Shown here piece by piece: positions 8,141 to 15,883 of a DNA stretch of 20,211 nucleotides (the first letter of the stretch is position 1; every line of letters starts with the position of its first letter). The notes beneath the pieces are model-generated. The model had not been told where the DNA came from. It made no database searches and saw only the letters and a list, made by a program, of their open reading frames with translations. This DNA comes from Flavobacteriales bacterium (GTDB taxonomy: Bacteria; Bacteroidota; Bacteroidia; Flavobacteriales_D; Crocinitomicaceae): positions 1-20,211 of the forward strand of contig RFNX01000415.1 in assembly GCA_009926905.1 (NCBI GenBank). Direction: 5' to 3'. The position numbers were made by a program, and so were the translations under genes.

Positions 8141-9520
8141 ATGGAAAAAGATTTAAACAACGACAAATTTAAAGGTGCATTGTTTCAAAATTTTGAAAAC
8201 GAAGCAATAAAAGCACCTGAAATTGCTTGGAATAATATTGAAAAAGAATTATTTAATGAGAAAAAGAAAACTGGAATTTATTGGTTTTCAAGCCTTGTGA
8301 TTGTATGTTTACTTTCAGTTGGCAGCTATTTTCTATTCTTTCAAAATCCATCTGAAAAACTCCTTTCTAAAAAATCCCAAACAAAGGATTCAGCCTTTGA
8401 TTCAAAAAAATCAAAAACACAAAATCCTTTTCAGAATAAAAACGATACTGAAAAAATAACTGAAATCGCAACTAATAAAGATTTTGAAACAACGAATTCT
8501 ATTTACACAATTCCATCTAAACTAAAAACTTCAGTTCAAAGAAGTTCAAATACAGAAATTGTCAATAACACTTCTGAAGCTGTTTCGATTAGTTCAATTA
8601 TTGCAAAAAAAACTGATGCAGAAAATTCGAATCAAGCTTTTGAAACATCAATTGATACGAATCGGCATCAATTTCAATTCTTTAAATTTCCATATTTGCG
8701 ACCAATTTTAGCTGTTTCCGTTTTAACGCTTAAAACCATCATCGTAAAAGCAAACGAAAATAATAATTGCAATCAAAGAATATCATTTCAAGCGAGTGTA
8801 AATAAAGGAATTAATATTAGAACAATTGATGGCGAATTCAATACGCAAAGTATGAAATCAAAAACAATTGGAGAACGAAGAATTCCAACAAGTTTGACGC
8901 AGTATCAATTCGGAATGAATTACCATTTAAACGAAAAATTCGCTATCAATTCAGGAATGAATTTTGGGAAATCAACTTTTCAAAGCAGGTGGTTTTACCG
9001 ACAATTTTTTGTAAACACTGGTGAAAACGCAGTCGAATTGCGAACATTGAATGGAGAAGCATCCTTAAATGACCAAGAGATTATATCAGAATTATCCAAT
9101 GGTGATACCGTTTTATATAAAATTCGTGCTAATTATGCAGCTTCGTTTTTTAGTATTCCAGTTGGTATTACTTATCATTTTAACAAGCAAAAACTAAGTC
9201 CATTTATTCGCTATGGTATTTCTTTGGATTTTCATTCAAAATCAGCAATTTCATTAGATATTCAGAAAAATGGAGCTTTTAAAACAACTGATTTAAATTT
9301 TCAAAATAATTCCATTCGAATAGCACTTCAACAAATGGTCAGTTTTGGATTCGAATATAAGTTTAGCAACAATTGGAGTTCATTTCTTGAGTCAAGATTG
9401 GCTTTACCTGTGTCAAAAATCAATTTATCAACAGATTATAAATTGAAATCATCTTATATAACGCTTGGCGTTGGAGTTAAATATGCCTTACCTTGCAACA
9501 TTCAAAAACTAAAAAAATGA
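8141..9520 (+). CDS. Membrane protein: anti-sigma-like N-terminus plus OM beta-barrel-like domain
   Basis: A 459-aa protein not assigned to a named gene. Residues 1-45 are cytoplasmic and charged (EKDLNNDKFKGALFQNFENE, then APEIAWNNIEKELF), a pattern common in proteins encoded right after ECF sigma genes in Bacteroidota. One membrane helix lies at 46-68. Residues 69-180 form a Ser/Lys/Asn-rich linker. A second hydrophobic stretch occurs near 183-203 (FPYLRPILAVSVLTLKTIIV). From about 212 to 455 alternating strands resemble a small outer-membrane beta-barrel (QYQFGMNYHLNEKFAINSGM, FSIPVGITYHFNKQKLSPFI, FGFEYKFSNNWSSFLESRLA). The likely role is a membrane-bound regulator of the upstream sigma factor. 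An inner-membrane helix joined to a barrel is topologically puzzling. Its stop overlaps the next start by four bases. Confidence 0.8.
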   Translation: MEKDLNNDKFKGALFQNFENEAIKAPEIAWNNIEKELFNEKKKTGIYWFSSLVIVCLLSVGSYFLFFQNPSEKLLSKKSQTKDSAFDSKKSKTQNPFQNKNDTEKITEIATNKDFETTNSIYTIPSKLKTSVQRSSNTEIVNNTSEAVSISSIIAKKTDAENSNQAFETSIDTNRHQFQFFKFPYLRPILAVSVLTLKTIIVKANENNNCNQRISFQASVNKGINIRTIDGEFNTQSMKSKTIGERRIPTSLTQYQFGMNYHLNEKFAINSGMNFGKSTFQSRWFYRQFFVNTGENAVELRTLNGEASLNDQEIISELSNGDTVLYKIRANYAASFFSIPVGITYHFNKQKLSPFIRYGISLDFHSKSAISLDIQKNGAFKTTDLNFQNNSIRIALQQMVSFGFEYKFSNNWSSFLESRLALPVSKINLSTDYKLKSSYITLGVGVKYALPCNIQKLKK

Positions 9521-10968
9521 AAGCACTTTATTTATCTATCTTATCACTTGTAGTTTACTTACAATTTAATCATTTAAATGCTCAAACTTATAATTTATCT
9601 GTTGTTGAGGGTTATGGCTCTGGTAATTTTTCAGCTGGAGACACAGTTCACATTTGGAGTAAAGCGTATGACACAACTAAAACATTTAAAAAATGGACTG
9701 GTGACATTCAATTTTTGGAAAACCCAAATGATTGGCACTCGAAGTTAATAATGCCTAGTCAAAATATAAGTGTTTCAGCTATAATTGATAACATGCCAAA
9801 TTATTCAATCACTTTTGAGCAAATAATGGGTCAGAATATTTTAAAAAATGTTTACTACTTTTTTCCGACTAACTTAAAAGGAGTTATTTATCTTTTCCAT
9901 GGAACAGGAGGTAGTGCTAATAATTTTATAAATTCGATTGAAAATAGATCTTTTATTAACGCAGCAATCGCAGATGGTTTTGGCATAATTGCAACAGAGG
10001 CAGAAGAAATATCACTTAATTCTGATCTTAATGGTGATGGAAAATTGAGATGGAAAGTTTTTCCTGTTGATACTTTAAATGGTGTTGATTACTTGAATAT
10101 TAAAATTTTAACGAATACTTTTATTCAACGAGGTGATTTCAATTATTCTACACCCATTTTTTCTGTCGGAATGAGCAATGGTGGTTCGTTTTCAGCTGGA
10201 ATTTCTTCAGCATTAAATTTTAGAGCTGGAGTTTCTTATTGTGCTTCATCTGTACAAGGAATTTTTACTCAAAGAACGAATCCATTTGCTTTCAGAATGG
10301 CAAAATTTGATGACAATGACGAAGTTGGTTCAGAAGGGAATTATGAAGCATGGCAAAATGATTCGATATTAGCAGCAAGAGAAATTTGTCACGATTATAA
10401 ATTACATGATAGGCAACCGATTTATCCTGAACGATTTGCAAGAATCTCAGGGCTGTCTGTAGGTAATTCACAGTTAATTTACAACGACTTAGTAACTAAC
10501 AATTTACTTGATAATAATTTCGCTTTGCATTCTGACACAATTAGAAATCGCATAATAGCAAATCCAAGCTTATTTCCAAATATTATTCAATTGCCAATTT
10601 CTTTGTTGAATGATGCCTTAAGTCAAATTTCTGCCTCAAATGCAGAACATAAATTCTACAGTGATTACAATTTTGAAACTTTGAATTTCTTTAATGTTTT
10701 ATGTGAAACTACACTTGGATTAGAAAGCACTGATTTTGAAAGTAAAATTAAATTGTTTCCAAACCCAGCTAGTTCGATTCTTTACATTAATACAGAATAT
10801 AATATTCCTCTATCATTTTCTATTTACAATTCCTTGGGCCAACTATTAGCTGAAAGCAGTTTAACAAACAATTTCATCACTATTTCTCACTTATCAAAAG
10901 GTGTTTATTTCATTCGAATAAATAATTCTGATAATGAAACTAGTTTGTTGAAATTTGTAAAAGAATAA
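9517..10968 (+). CDS. T9SS-exported alpha/beta hydrolase (esterase-like) with InlB-type repeat
   Basis: Secreted 483-aa protein. Residues 1-22 are a signal peptide (ending LNA|QTYNLS). Residues 25-90 match a divergent InlB B-repeat-like module (EGYGSGNFSAGDTVHIWSKA, FKKWTGD, IMPSQNISVSA). From about 98 an alpha/beta-hydrolase domain follows: VIYLFHGTGGSANNF gives the oxyanion region and GMSNGGS (Ser220) the nucleophile elbow, resembling polyhydroxybutyrate-depolymerase/feruloyl-esterase-like enzymes. His378 (NAEHKF) is a candidate catalytic His; the acid residue is not assigned. Residues 412-483 form a type A T9SS sorting domain (KLFPNPASSILYI, YNSLGQLL, LSKGVYFIRI). Substrate unknown. ATG 9517 overlaps the upstream stop as ATGA and puts the signal peptide at the N-terminus. 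TTG 9493 would only add eight polar residues. Confidence 0.88.
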   Translation: MKALYLSILSLVVYLQFNHLNAQTYNLSVVEGYGSGNFSAGDTVHIWSKAYDTTKTFKKWTGDIQFLENPNDWHSKLIMPSQNISVSAIIDNMPNYSITFEQIMGQNILKNVYYFFPTNLKGVIYLFHGTGGSANNFINSIENRSFINAAIADGFGIIATEAEEISLNSDLNGDGKLRWKVFPVDTLNGVDYLNIKILTNTFIQRGDFNYSTPIFSVGMSNGGSFSAGISSALNFRAGVSYCASSVQGIFTQRTNPFAFRMAKFDDNDEVGSEGNYEAWQNDSILAAREICHDYKLHDRQPIYPERFARISGLSVGNSQLIYNDLVTNNLLDNNFALHSDTIRNRIIANPSLFPNIIQLPISLLNDALSQISASNAEHKFYSDYNFETLNFFNVLCETTLGLESTDFESKIKLFPNPASSILYINTEYNIPLSFSIYNSLGQLLAESSLTNNFITISHLSKGVYFIRINNSDNETSLLKFVKE

Positions 10969-11073
10969 ATCAACTACATCACTAAATAAAGTAGAATTGA
11001 AAATTAATCAATACGAACCCAACCTTTAAAACAAAATCAACATCTAACTTATAAATCAACTAATTTTAATCTT

Positions 11074-11907
11074 ATGAAAACAATGAATCAAATTTTGAAA
11101 ACCAGCTTTGTTCTTGCTTTGAGCATTTTGGTTTTATCATCATGTGACAAATGCAAAGATAATTCCGAGGAAAACAGCTCTTCAGCAGAAGATGTTTTGC
11201 GCATGGATATGGAAGAAAATGATTTTATAACTGAGGAATTATATGTATCTAATCCTTGTAATTTAGACCTTTCTCAAATTATCTCAAGTTGTGCGGTCAT
11301 TTCAGAATCGTCAACAACATTTCCAAAAACAGTAACAATCGATTATGGAACAGGCTGTTTGGATGCAAAAGGTCGTACAAAAAAAGGCAAAGTGTTTGTT
11401 TATCTTACAGGCGAAATTCAAGAAACGGGTTCGATTCGCGAAGTAACTTTTGAAAATTTCTTTATCAATGAAGTTCAAATTTCAGGAGCAAGAAGAGCAG
11501 AAAATACTGGTTTAAACGCCTCTGACAATGTGGTAATTAAAGTTACAGGAAATATAACAGCAACTCATTCTGATTATACGAGAAGCAGAACTTTTGAGCG
11601 CTACAGAGAGTGGACAAATGGTTTCAATACATGTGACACGCAAGATGATGAGTTTTTAATAACAGGATCAGGAACTTTAATTAATCGTTTTGGAAAAGAA
11701 ATTCCTCACACAATTATCGAACCGATACATGTCACTCCAGGTCAATGCAATTATCCACTAGCAGGAAGAATCGACGTAGGGAATTCAAATCGTGGAGTGA
11801 TAATTGATTTTGGGAACGAAAATTGTGACAACCTTGCAGAAATTATTTTGAAAAGAAGAAACAAAACCTTCCAAGTAAATTTGGATACACGAACAATAAT
11901 TCATTAA
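11074..11907 (+). CDS. Putative lipoprotein, DYG-Cys repeat family, copy 1
   Basis: A 277-aa predicted lipoprotein of unknown function. A lipoprotein signal peptide ends in the lipobox LSSC, with Cys24 as lipid anchor, followed by an acidic, Ser-rich tether. The mature part is beta-rich with no catalytic motif seen. It carries VTIDYGTGC (87-95) and a related VIIDFGNENC (242-251), suggesting two homologous halves. It shares with the next protein the order DYG..C, GRTKKGKV, TG, the segment FINEVQISGARRAENTGLNA, W.TGF, DDEF.ITG, P.HV and the final DxG..C, so the two are tandem paralogues. It lies 105 bp after the hydrolase gene, and no convincing promoter was found in that gap. It may belong to the upstream ECF-sigma cluster (inference). 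An alternative start at ATG 11083 would lose three residues. Confidence 0.85.
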   Translation: MKTMNQILKTSFVLALSILVLSSCDKCKDNSEENSSSAEDVLRMDMEENDFITEELYVSNPCNLDLSQIISSCAVISESSTTFPKTVTIDYGTGCLDAKGRTKKGKVFVYLTGEIQETGSIREVTFENFFINEVQISGARRAENTGLNASDNVVIKVTGNITATHSDYTRSRTFERYREWTNGFNTCDTQDDEFLITGSGTLINRFGKEIPHTIIEPIHVTPGQCNYPLAGRIDVGNSNRGVIIDFGNENCDNLAEIILKRRNKTFQVNLDTRTIIH

Positions 11908-11930
11908 TTTAACCTAGAAAAACAAACATC

Positions 11931-12758
11931 ATGAAAAAACTACTTTATCTTGCTATCGTAGCAACAAGTCTAACTTCTTGTTTAAAAAACAGATTCGACA
12001 AAGATCAATCAGCCGAAGTAAATTACAAAATTGAAACCGCTTTTGATGAAATGACCAATATTTCTGATCAAGCCGTGACTGGAAATATGGTTTATTACAA
12101 ATCTGGAAAAATAATTGTTTCTAAGACTGGACATGTTAGTGGAATTGAAAAAACAGATTGTAACGTAATAATCACAATTGACACAATTGGAACAACTAAA
12201 ACAGTAACTGTGGATTACGGTACTTCAAATTGTTTGTGTAATGACGGTAAAACAAGAAGAGGAAAAATCGTTACGACATTTACTGGACCATATATCGCTC
12301 AAGGAACGGTAATCACACACACTCCAGTTGATTATTATGTCAACGATATAAAATATGAAGGAACAAAAACAGTTCAAAACATGGGATTAAATTCAAATAA
12401 TCAACCTTATTTTAACGTTCAAATTAATGGGACTGTAACCTTAACATCAGGTGAAGTTGTAACTTACACTTCAACAAGAGTTAGAACTTGGACTACCGGA
12501 TTTACAACTTTAGGGAATCGATTCGATGATGAATACGACATTACAGGAACTGCCGTTGCTACTTTTTCCAATGGTGGTGGTTATAACGGACAAACTACAA
12601 ATCCTGTACATGTAAAAGTAGGATGTGGTTTTCCAGTTAGTGGAACAATTGAACTAACGCCATCAAACAAGCCTGTAAGAACTGTTGATTATGGAAATGG
12701 CACATGTGATTATACATTTACTGTGACAGTTAACGGGCACACTTTTACATTCAACTAA
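11931..12758 (+). CDS. Putative lipoprotein, DYG-Cys repeat family, copy 2
   Basis: A 275-aa predicted lipoprotein, function unknown. The signal peptide MKKLLYLAIVATSLTSC ends in lipobox LTSC, with Cys17 as anchor. The body is rich in Thr, Val and Gly beta-strands. TVDYG followed by Cys occurs twice, at 93-101 (TVDYGTSNC) and 251-259 (TVDYGNGTC), more nearly identical than in copy 1. Shared landmarks with copy 1 are GKTRRGKI, VNDIKYEGTKTVQNMGLNSN, RTWTTGF, FDDEYDITGTA and NPVHV. It begins 23 bp after copy 1 and is followed by a strong terminator, so the pair is probably one transcript. A structural or binding role on the cell surface or in the periplasm is inference only. Confidence 0.85.
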   Translation: MKKLLYLAIVATSLTSCLKNRFDKDQSAEVNYKIETAFDEMTNISDQAVTGNMVYYKSGKIIVSKTGHVSGIEKTDCNVIITIDTIGTTKTVTVDYGTSNCLCNDGKTRRGKIVTTFTGPYIAQGTVITHTPVDYYVNDIKYEGTKTVQNMGLNSNNQPYFNVQINGTVTLTSGEVVTYTSTRVRTWTTGFTTLGNRFDDEYDITGTAVATFSNGGGYNGQTTNPVHVKVGCGFPVSGTIELTPSNKPVRTVDYGNGTCDYTFTVTVNGHTFTFN

Positions 12759-12782
12759 AAATTACAGAATTCTAAAAAATAC

Positions 12783-12818
12783 AAAAGGTGCTGGCATTAA
12801 TTTGACAGCACCTTTTTC
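12783..12818. terminator. Bidirectional intrinsic terminator between convergent genes
   Basis: A perfect 11-bp stem pairs AAAAGGTGCTG (12783-12793) with CAGCACCTTTT (12806-12816) around a 12-nt loop, with a T run on the plus-strand side and an A run on the other. It sits between the lipoprotein gene (plus) and the last ssb gene (minus), so it probably ends both transcripts. Confidence 0.85.
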
Positions 12819-12842
12819 GTTTGGTTGGTTTGGTTATGAAAG

Positions 12843-13169
12843 TTATAATCCGATAATTTGTCTTACCTCAACTTCTGTTAAGTTCCTTTTTTGACCTTCT
12901 TGATTCAAATATGTACGATTCACCAATCGACCATGTATCGCAACTTTTTTTCCTTTTTCGGCATATTTCTCAATAAATTCTGCTAAGTTTCCCCAAGCAA
13001 ATACTCGATGCCATTCAATGGTCTCTTTGTAATTACCGTCATTTTTGCGTTGCGGTTTTGAAGTTGCCAAACTAAATCTAGCGACAGATTTTCCGTTTTC
13101 AAATTTTGTGATTTGTGCGTTAGTACCGATATTTCCGATTAAAGTAACGTAGTTGCGAACAGTTGTCAT
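12843..13169 (-). CDS. Short single-stranded DNA-binding protein, third of three paralogues
   Basis: A 108-aa OB-fold SSB. Visible family features are YVTLIGNIGTNAQITKF, GKSVARFSLATS, IEWHRVFAWGNLAEFIEKYA, KGKKVAIHGRLVNRTYLNQE and the closing strand TEVEVRQIIGL. The protein stops at the end of the OB fold. The Gly/Pro/Gln-rich linker and acidic DDDIPF-like tip that recruit replication and repair partners in standard SSB are absent. It is the promoter-distal member of a three-gene minus-strand array, 51 bp after the middle copy. Its start is preceded by an A-rich stretch (TAAAAAAATAGAAC on the coding strand), the usual Bacteroidota start context. It may act as an accessory SSB rather than the essential replicative one. 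Confidence 0.93.
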   Translation of the reverse strand: MTTVRNYVTLIGNIGTNAQITKFENGKSVARFSLATSKPQRKNDGNYKETIEWHRVFAWGNLAEFIEKYAEKGKKVAIHGRLVNRTYLNQEGQKRNLTEVEVRQIIGL

Positions 13170-13220
13170 AGTTCTATTTTTTTATAAGTGTTTTGTAATT
13201 TGATTGGCTGAAAAAATTGA

Positions 13221-13532
13221 TTACATCAAAATGATATCGTTGACCTCAACTTCAGAAACGTATTTTTTTTGACCGTTGGAATTGTAAAAACGACTAACGA
13301 GCTTGCCTTCGATTGCCATTTCAGAACCAACTTGACCTAGTTCTTCAAGAACTTTGATCCATCGTCCCCAAGCAGTTAGTAAGTGCCAATTGTTTCGTGT
13401 TTTTGTTTTACCTTCTGCATCAAGATAAATTTCTTTTGTTGACATTGAAAACTTTGCAATTTTGCGTCCATCATTCAATTGTGTAAATGTTGGAGCTGAA
13501 CTAACTTTTCCGATTAAATTCACATGATTCAT
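13221..13532 (-). CDS. Short single-stranded DNA-binding protein, middle paralogue
   Basis: A 103-aa OB-fold SSB, the shortest and most divergent of the three. It has HVNLIGKVSSAPTFTQL, GRKIAKFSMSTKE, NNWHLLTAWGRWIKVLEELG, GSEMAIEGKLVSRFYNSNGQ and the last strand SEVEVNDIILM. It ends exactly at the fold edge, with no linker or acidic tip. It begins 24 bp downstream of the first copy and is preceded by AAAAAAAAATAGCT, very like the leader of the third copy, which supports local duplication. Residues conserved across all three copies (WHxxxAWG, the G(K/R)LVxxxY segment) suggest each is folded and functional. Divergence elsewhere suggests different partners or DNA preferences (inference). Confidence 0.92.
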   Translation of the reverse strand: MNHVNLIGKVSSAPTFTQLNDGRKIAKFSMSTKEIYLDAEGKTKTRNNWHLLTAWGRWIKVLEELGQVGSEMAIEGKLVSRFYNSNGQKKYVSEVEVNDIILM

Positions 13533-13556
13533 AGCTATTTTTTTTTGATGTTATGA

Positions 13557-13907
13557 TTAATTATTTTCTGATTTTGTTGGAGCTAACATTAAAAAGTCAG
13601 TCAATTCAACGATTGTAGAGTAACGTTTTTCACCTGTTTTTGATTCGTAAGATTGATTAACAAGTCTACCTTCAAGCATAATCTCTTGCCCTTTGGAAAG
13701 CAATTTCTGAATACGTTCAGCTGTTTTTCCCCATGCATTGATGTTATGCCATTGCGTTAAGTCTTTCCATTGCCCGCTTTTGTCTTTGAATCTTTCGTTC
13801 GTCGCTAAGGTGAAGCGTACTACTGTCTTTCCAGAGTCAAATGTTACTAATTCAGGTTGTGCACCCAATCGTCCGATTAATTTCACATTGTTTCTTAATG
13901 CATTCAT
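13557..13907 (-). CDS. Short single-stranded DNA-binding protein, first paralogue
   Basis: A 116-aa OB-fold SSB and the first gene of the minus-strand array. It has NNVKLIGRLGAQPELVTF, GKTVVRFTLATNE, LTQWHNINAWGKTAERIQKL, KGQEIMLEGRLVNQSYESKT and TIVELTDFLML, followed by a short polar tail (APTKSENN) that is not the acidic amphipathic tip of canonical SSB. It looks most like ordinary Bacteroidota SSB in its N-terminal half. The promoter is probably within the AT-rich gap at 13908-14255, but no convincing -7 element was found on this strand. Confidence 0.93.
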   Translation of the reverse strand: MNALRNNVKLIGRLGAQPELVTFDSGKTVVRFTLATNERFKDKSGQWKDLTQWHNINAWGKTAERIQKLLSKGQEIMLEGRLVNQSYESKTGEKRYSTIVELTDFLMLAPTKSENN

Positions 13908-14255
13908 GTTGTTAAAAATTAAAAAGTTTGTAAATTATTTTTTGTCTTCATCCAGTGGTTCGTTGAATTCGACTCTGCAAAGTTTTGTCAGTTGCGAAAT
14001 CATATACGGTTATTTTTCGTTTGTTGTCGATTATTATTCGTTTATAAATAGATATAATCGTTTTTATTATTGATTTACAGTATTTTAAAAATATTTTTTG
14101 ATTGAGTTTTATTTTAAAGATTTTTGAATTTATTTTCTTTTTCACTTCATAAAACTCATATCTAGAATTAAAAAAAACTAAAATCTGCATTAATTGGTTG
14201 TCATTTTGTGGCATAAACAGAATTACAATTAACTTTACATTATCAATTAGAAACA
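13908..14255. other. AT-rich divergent intergenic region
   Basis: 348 bases between the ssb array (minus) and the aldehyde dehydrogenase gene (plus). The sequence is very AT-rich with many T runs. Frames open on either strand here give low-complexity Ile/Lys/Phe-rich peptides with no family resemblance and are not called. Apart from the promoter candidate at 14205-14237, no RNA gene, clear repeat array or hairpin terminator was seen. It presumably carries the promoters of both flanking units. Confidence 0.7.
14205..14237 (+). promoter_or_regulatory. Candidate promoter of the aldehyde dehydrogenase gene
   Basis: TTTG at 14205-14208 and TAACTTTA at 14230-14237 are separated by 21 bases, fitting the Bacteroidota -33/-7 arrangement with one mismatch (final G to A). 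The predicted start of transcription, about 14243, leaves a leader of roughly 13 nt before ATG 14256. Confidence 0.45.
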
Positions 14256-15809
14256 ATGGTAGAAACAACAAGCACAGAAATTCAAGAGATTCTAAATTCT
14301 CTAGGAATTGAAGAAATTAATAATGGCGCTTCAACAGGCGGGAAATGGTTCAAAACTAGGGGAGAAAGAATTGATTCTTATTCTCCAGTTGATGGAAAAA
14401 TTATTGCGTCAGTAAACGCTGCAACAGAAGCAGATTACGAAGCAGTAATACTAAAAGCACAAGAAGCTTATTTGCAATGGAGGACAATTCCTGCTCCGAA
14501 AAGAGGAGAAGTGGTTCGTCAATTAGCAGAAAAAATCCGTTTTTATAAAGAACCACTTGGGAAATTGGTTTCATACGAAATGGGGAAATCTTTGCAAGAA
14601 GGGTTGGGTGAAGTTCAAGAAATGATTGACATCTGTGATTTCGCAGTTGGACTTTCACGACAACTTTATGGATTAACAATGCATTCTGAACGTCCTGGAC
14701 ATAGAATGTACGAGCAATATCACCCACTTGGAATTGTTGGAATCATTTCAGCATTTAATTTTCCCGTTGCAGTTTGGAATTGGAACACAGCACTAGCTTG
14801 GGTTTGTGGTGACGTATGTGTATGGAAACCTTCAGAAAAAACGCCTTTAACAGCAATTGCATGTCAACAAATCACAAAAGAAGTTTTTGACGCAAACAAT
14901 GTTCCTGAAGGAGTTTCAGGTTTAATCATTGGTGGTGCTGAAATTGGTAAATTAATGGCAAATGACAAACGTGTTCCATTGATTTCAGCAACTGGTTCGA
15001 CTCGAATGGGTAAATCAGTTGGTGCTGCAGTAGGAGAACGTTTGGGTCGTTCTTTATTAGAATTAGGAGGAAACAATGCGATTATTATTACTCCAACAGC
15101 TGATTTAAAAATGGTTGTTCCTGGTGCCGTTTTCGGTGCTATTGGTACTGCTGGACAAAGATGTACATCTACAAGAAGATTAATCATTCACGAAAGTGTT
15201 TACGATAAAGTACGTGATGCTCTAACAAATGCATACAAGCAATTAAGAATTGGAGATCCTTTGGATCAAAACAATCACGTTGGACCACTTATCGATAAAG
15301 ATGCCGTAACAAATTACTTAAATGCAATTGAAGCTGCGAAAAAAGAAGGTGGAAAAGTAATAGTAGAAGGTGGAGTTCTTGAAGGAGCTGGTTACGAATC
15401 TGGATGCTATGTGAAACCGTGTATTATTGAAGCTGAAAATCATTTTGCAATTGTTCAACATGAAACTTTCGCTCCAATTTTATATTTGATTAAATACAAT
15501 GGAAACGTTCATAGCGGAATTGCTTTACAAAATGGAGTACCACAGGGATTATCCTCTGCAATCATGACAAATGACTTAAAAGAATCAGAAGCATTCTTAT
15601 CTCAAGCTGGTTCTGACTGTGGTATCGCAAATGTAAATATCGGTACTTCTGGTGCTGAAATTGGTGGAGCTTTCGGTGGTGAAAAAGAAACTGGTGGCGG
15701 TCGTGAATCAGGCTCTGACGCTTGGAAAGTGTACATGAGAAGACAAACCAATACAATAAATTACACTGATAGTTTGCCGTTAGCACAAGGAATTAAATTT
15801 GATTTATAA
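14256..15809 (+). CDS. amaB: ALDH7-family dehydrogenase (L-piperidine-6-carboxylate / aminoadipic semialdehyde dehydrogenase)
   Basis: NAD-dependent aldehyde dehydrogenase of 517 aa. The closest family by motif is ALDH7 (antiquitin, AmaB/Pcd), which oxidises alpha-aminoadipic semialdehyde, in equilibrium with piperideine-6-carboxylate, to aminoadipate in lysine catabolism. Catalytic residues are Cys303 (GTAGQRCTSTRRLIIHE), Glu269 (LLELGGNNAIII), Asn168 (SAFNFP) and Lys191 (WKPSEKTPLTA), with the nucleotide-binding GSTRMG at 247-252. ELGGNNAI and QRCTSTRRL are typical of ALDH7, whereas other classes usually have ELGGKSP-type and GQ.C-type variants. No other lysine-degradation gene lies beside it. 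It stands alone between its own promoter candidate and a strong terminator. The substrate assignment rests on family only. Confidence 0.88.
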   Translation: MVETTSTEIQEILNSLGIEEINNGASTGGKWFKTRGERIDSYSPVDGKIIASVNAATEADYEAVILKAQEAYLQWRTIPAPKRGEVVRQLAEKIRFYKEPLGKLVSYEMGKSLQEGLGEVQEMIDICDFAVGLSRQLYGLTMHSERPGHRMYEQYHPLGIVGIISAFNFPVAVWNWNTALAWVCGDVCVWKPSEKTPLTAIACQQITKEVFDANNVPEGVSGLIIGGAEIGKLMANDKRVPLISATGSTRMGKSVGAAVGERLGRSLLELGGNNAIIITPTADLKMVVPGAVFGAIGTAGQRCTSTRRLIIHESVYDKVRDALTNAYKQLRIGDPLDQNNHVGPLIDKDAVTNYLNAIEAAKKEGGKVIVEGGVLEGAGYESGCYVKPCIIEAENHFAIVQHETFAPILYLIKYNGNVHSGIALQNGVPQGLSSAIMTNDLKESEAFLSQAGSDCGIANVNIGTSGAEIGGAFGGEKETGGGRESGSDAWKVYMRRQTNTINYTDSLPLAQGIKFDL

Positions 15810-15827
15810 GAACCAATAAATTAACAG

Positions 15828-15862
15828 AAAGCCTTTTCAGAAATGGAAAGGCTTTTTTTTAT
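15828..15862 (+). terminator. Intrinsic terminator after the aldehyde dehydrogenase gene
   Basis: A 9-bp stem pairs AAAGCCTTT (15828-15836) with AAAGGCTTT (15847-15855) around a 10-nt loop, running into a T run. It lies 18 bp after the dehydrogenase stop and 22 bp before the convergent ribE stop. The T run is only on the plus side, so it mainly serves the dehydrogenase. Confidence 0.85.
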
Positions 15863-15883
15863 TTTTTTATAGTTTCCTTTCTC

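Noticed and set aside
9493..9516. Upstream TTG start for the T9SS hydrolase
   Set aside because: It would put eight polar and basic residues before a good signal peptide; ATG 9517 with ATGA coupling is better.
10965..11062. Perfect 12-bp direct repeat ATAAATCAACTA at 10965-10976 and 11051-11062
   Set aside because: Low-complexity AT-rich sequence; one copy overlaps a stop codon, there are no further copies and no link to a mobile element.
11037..11073. Possible -7 box TAATTTTA ahead of the first lipoprotein gene
   Set aside because: One mismatch and no TTG at the right distance upstream; not distinguishable from chance.
13738..14073. Plus-strand open frame overlapping the first ssb gene
   Set aside because: Most of it is the antisense of a well-supported SSB; the rest is AT-rich spacer.
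13948..14271. 107-codon minus-strand open frame between the ssb array and the dehydrogenase gene
   Set aside because: The peptide is low-complexity Ile/Lys/Phe-rich, overlaps the dehydrogenase start and its promoter, and resembles no family; AT-rich DNA explains it.
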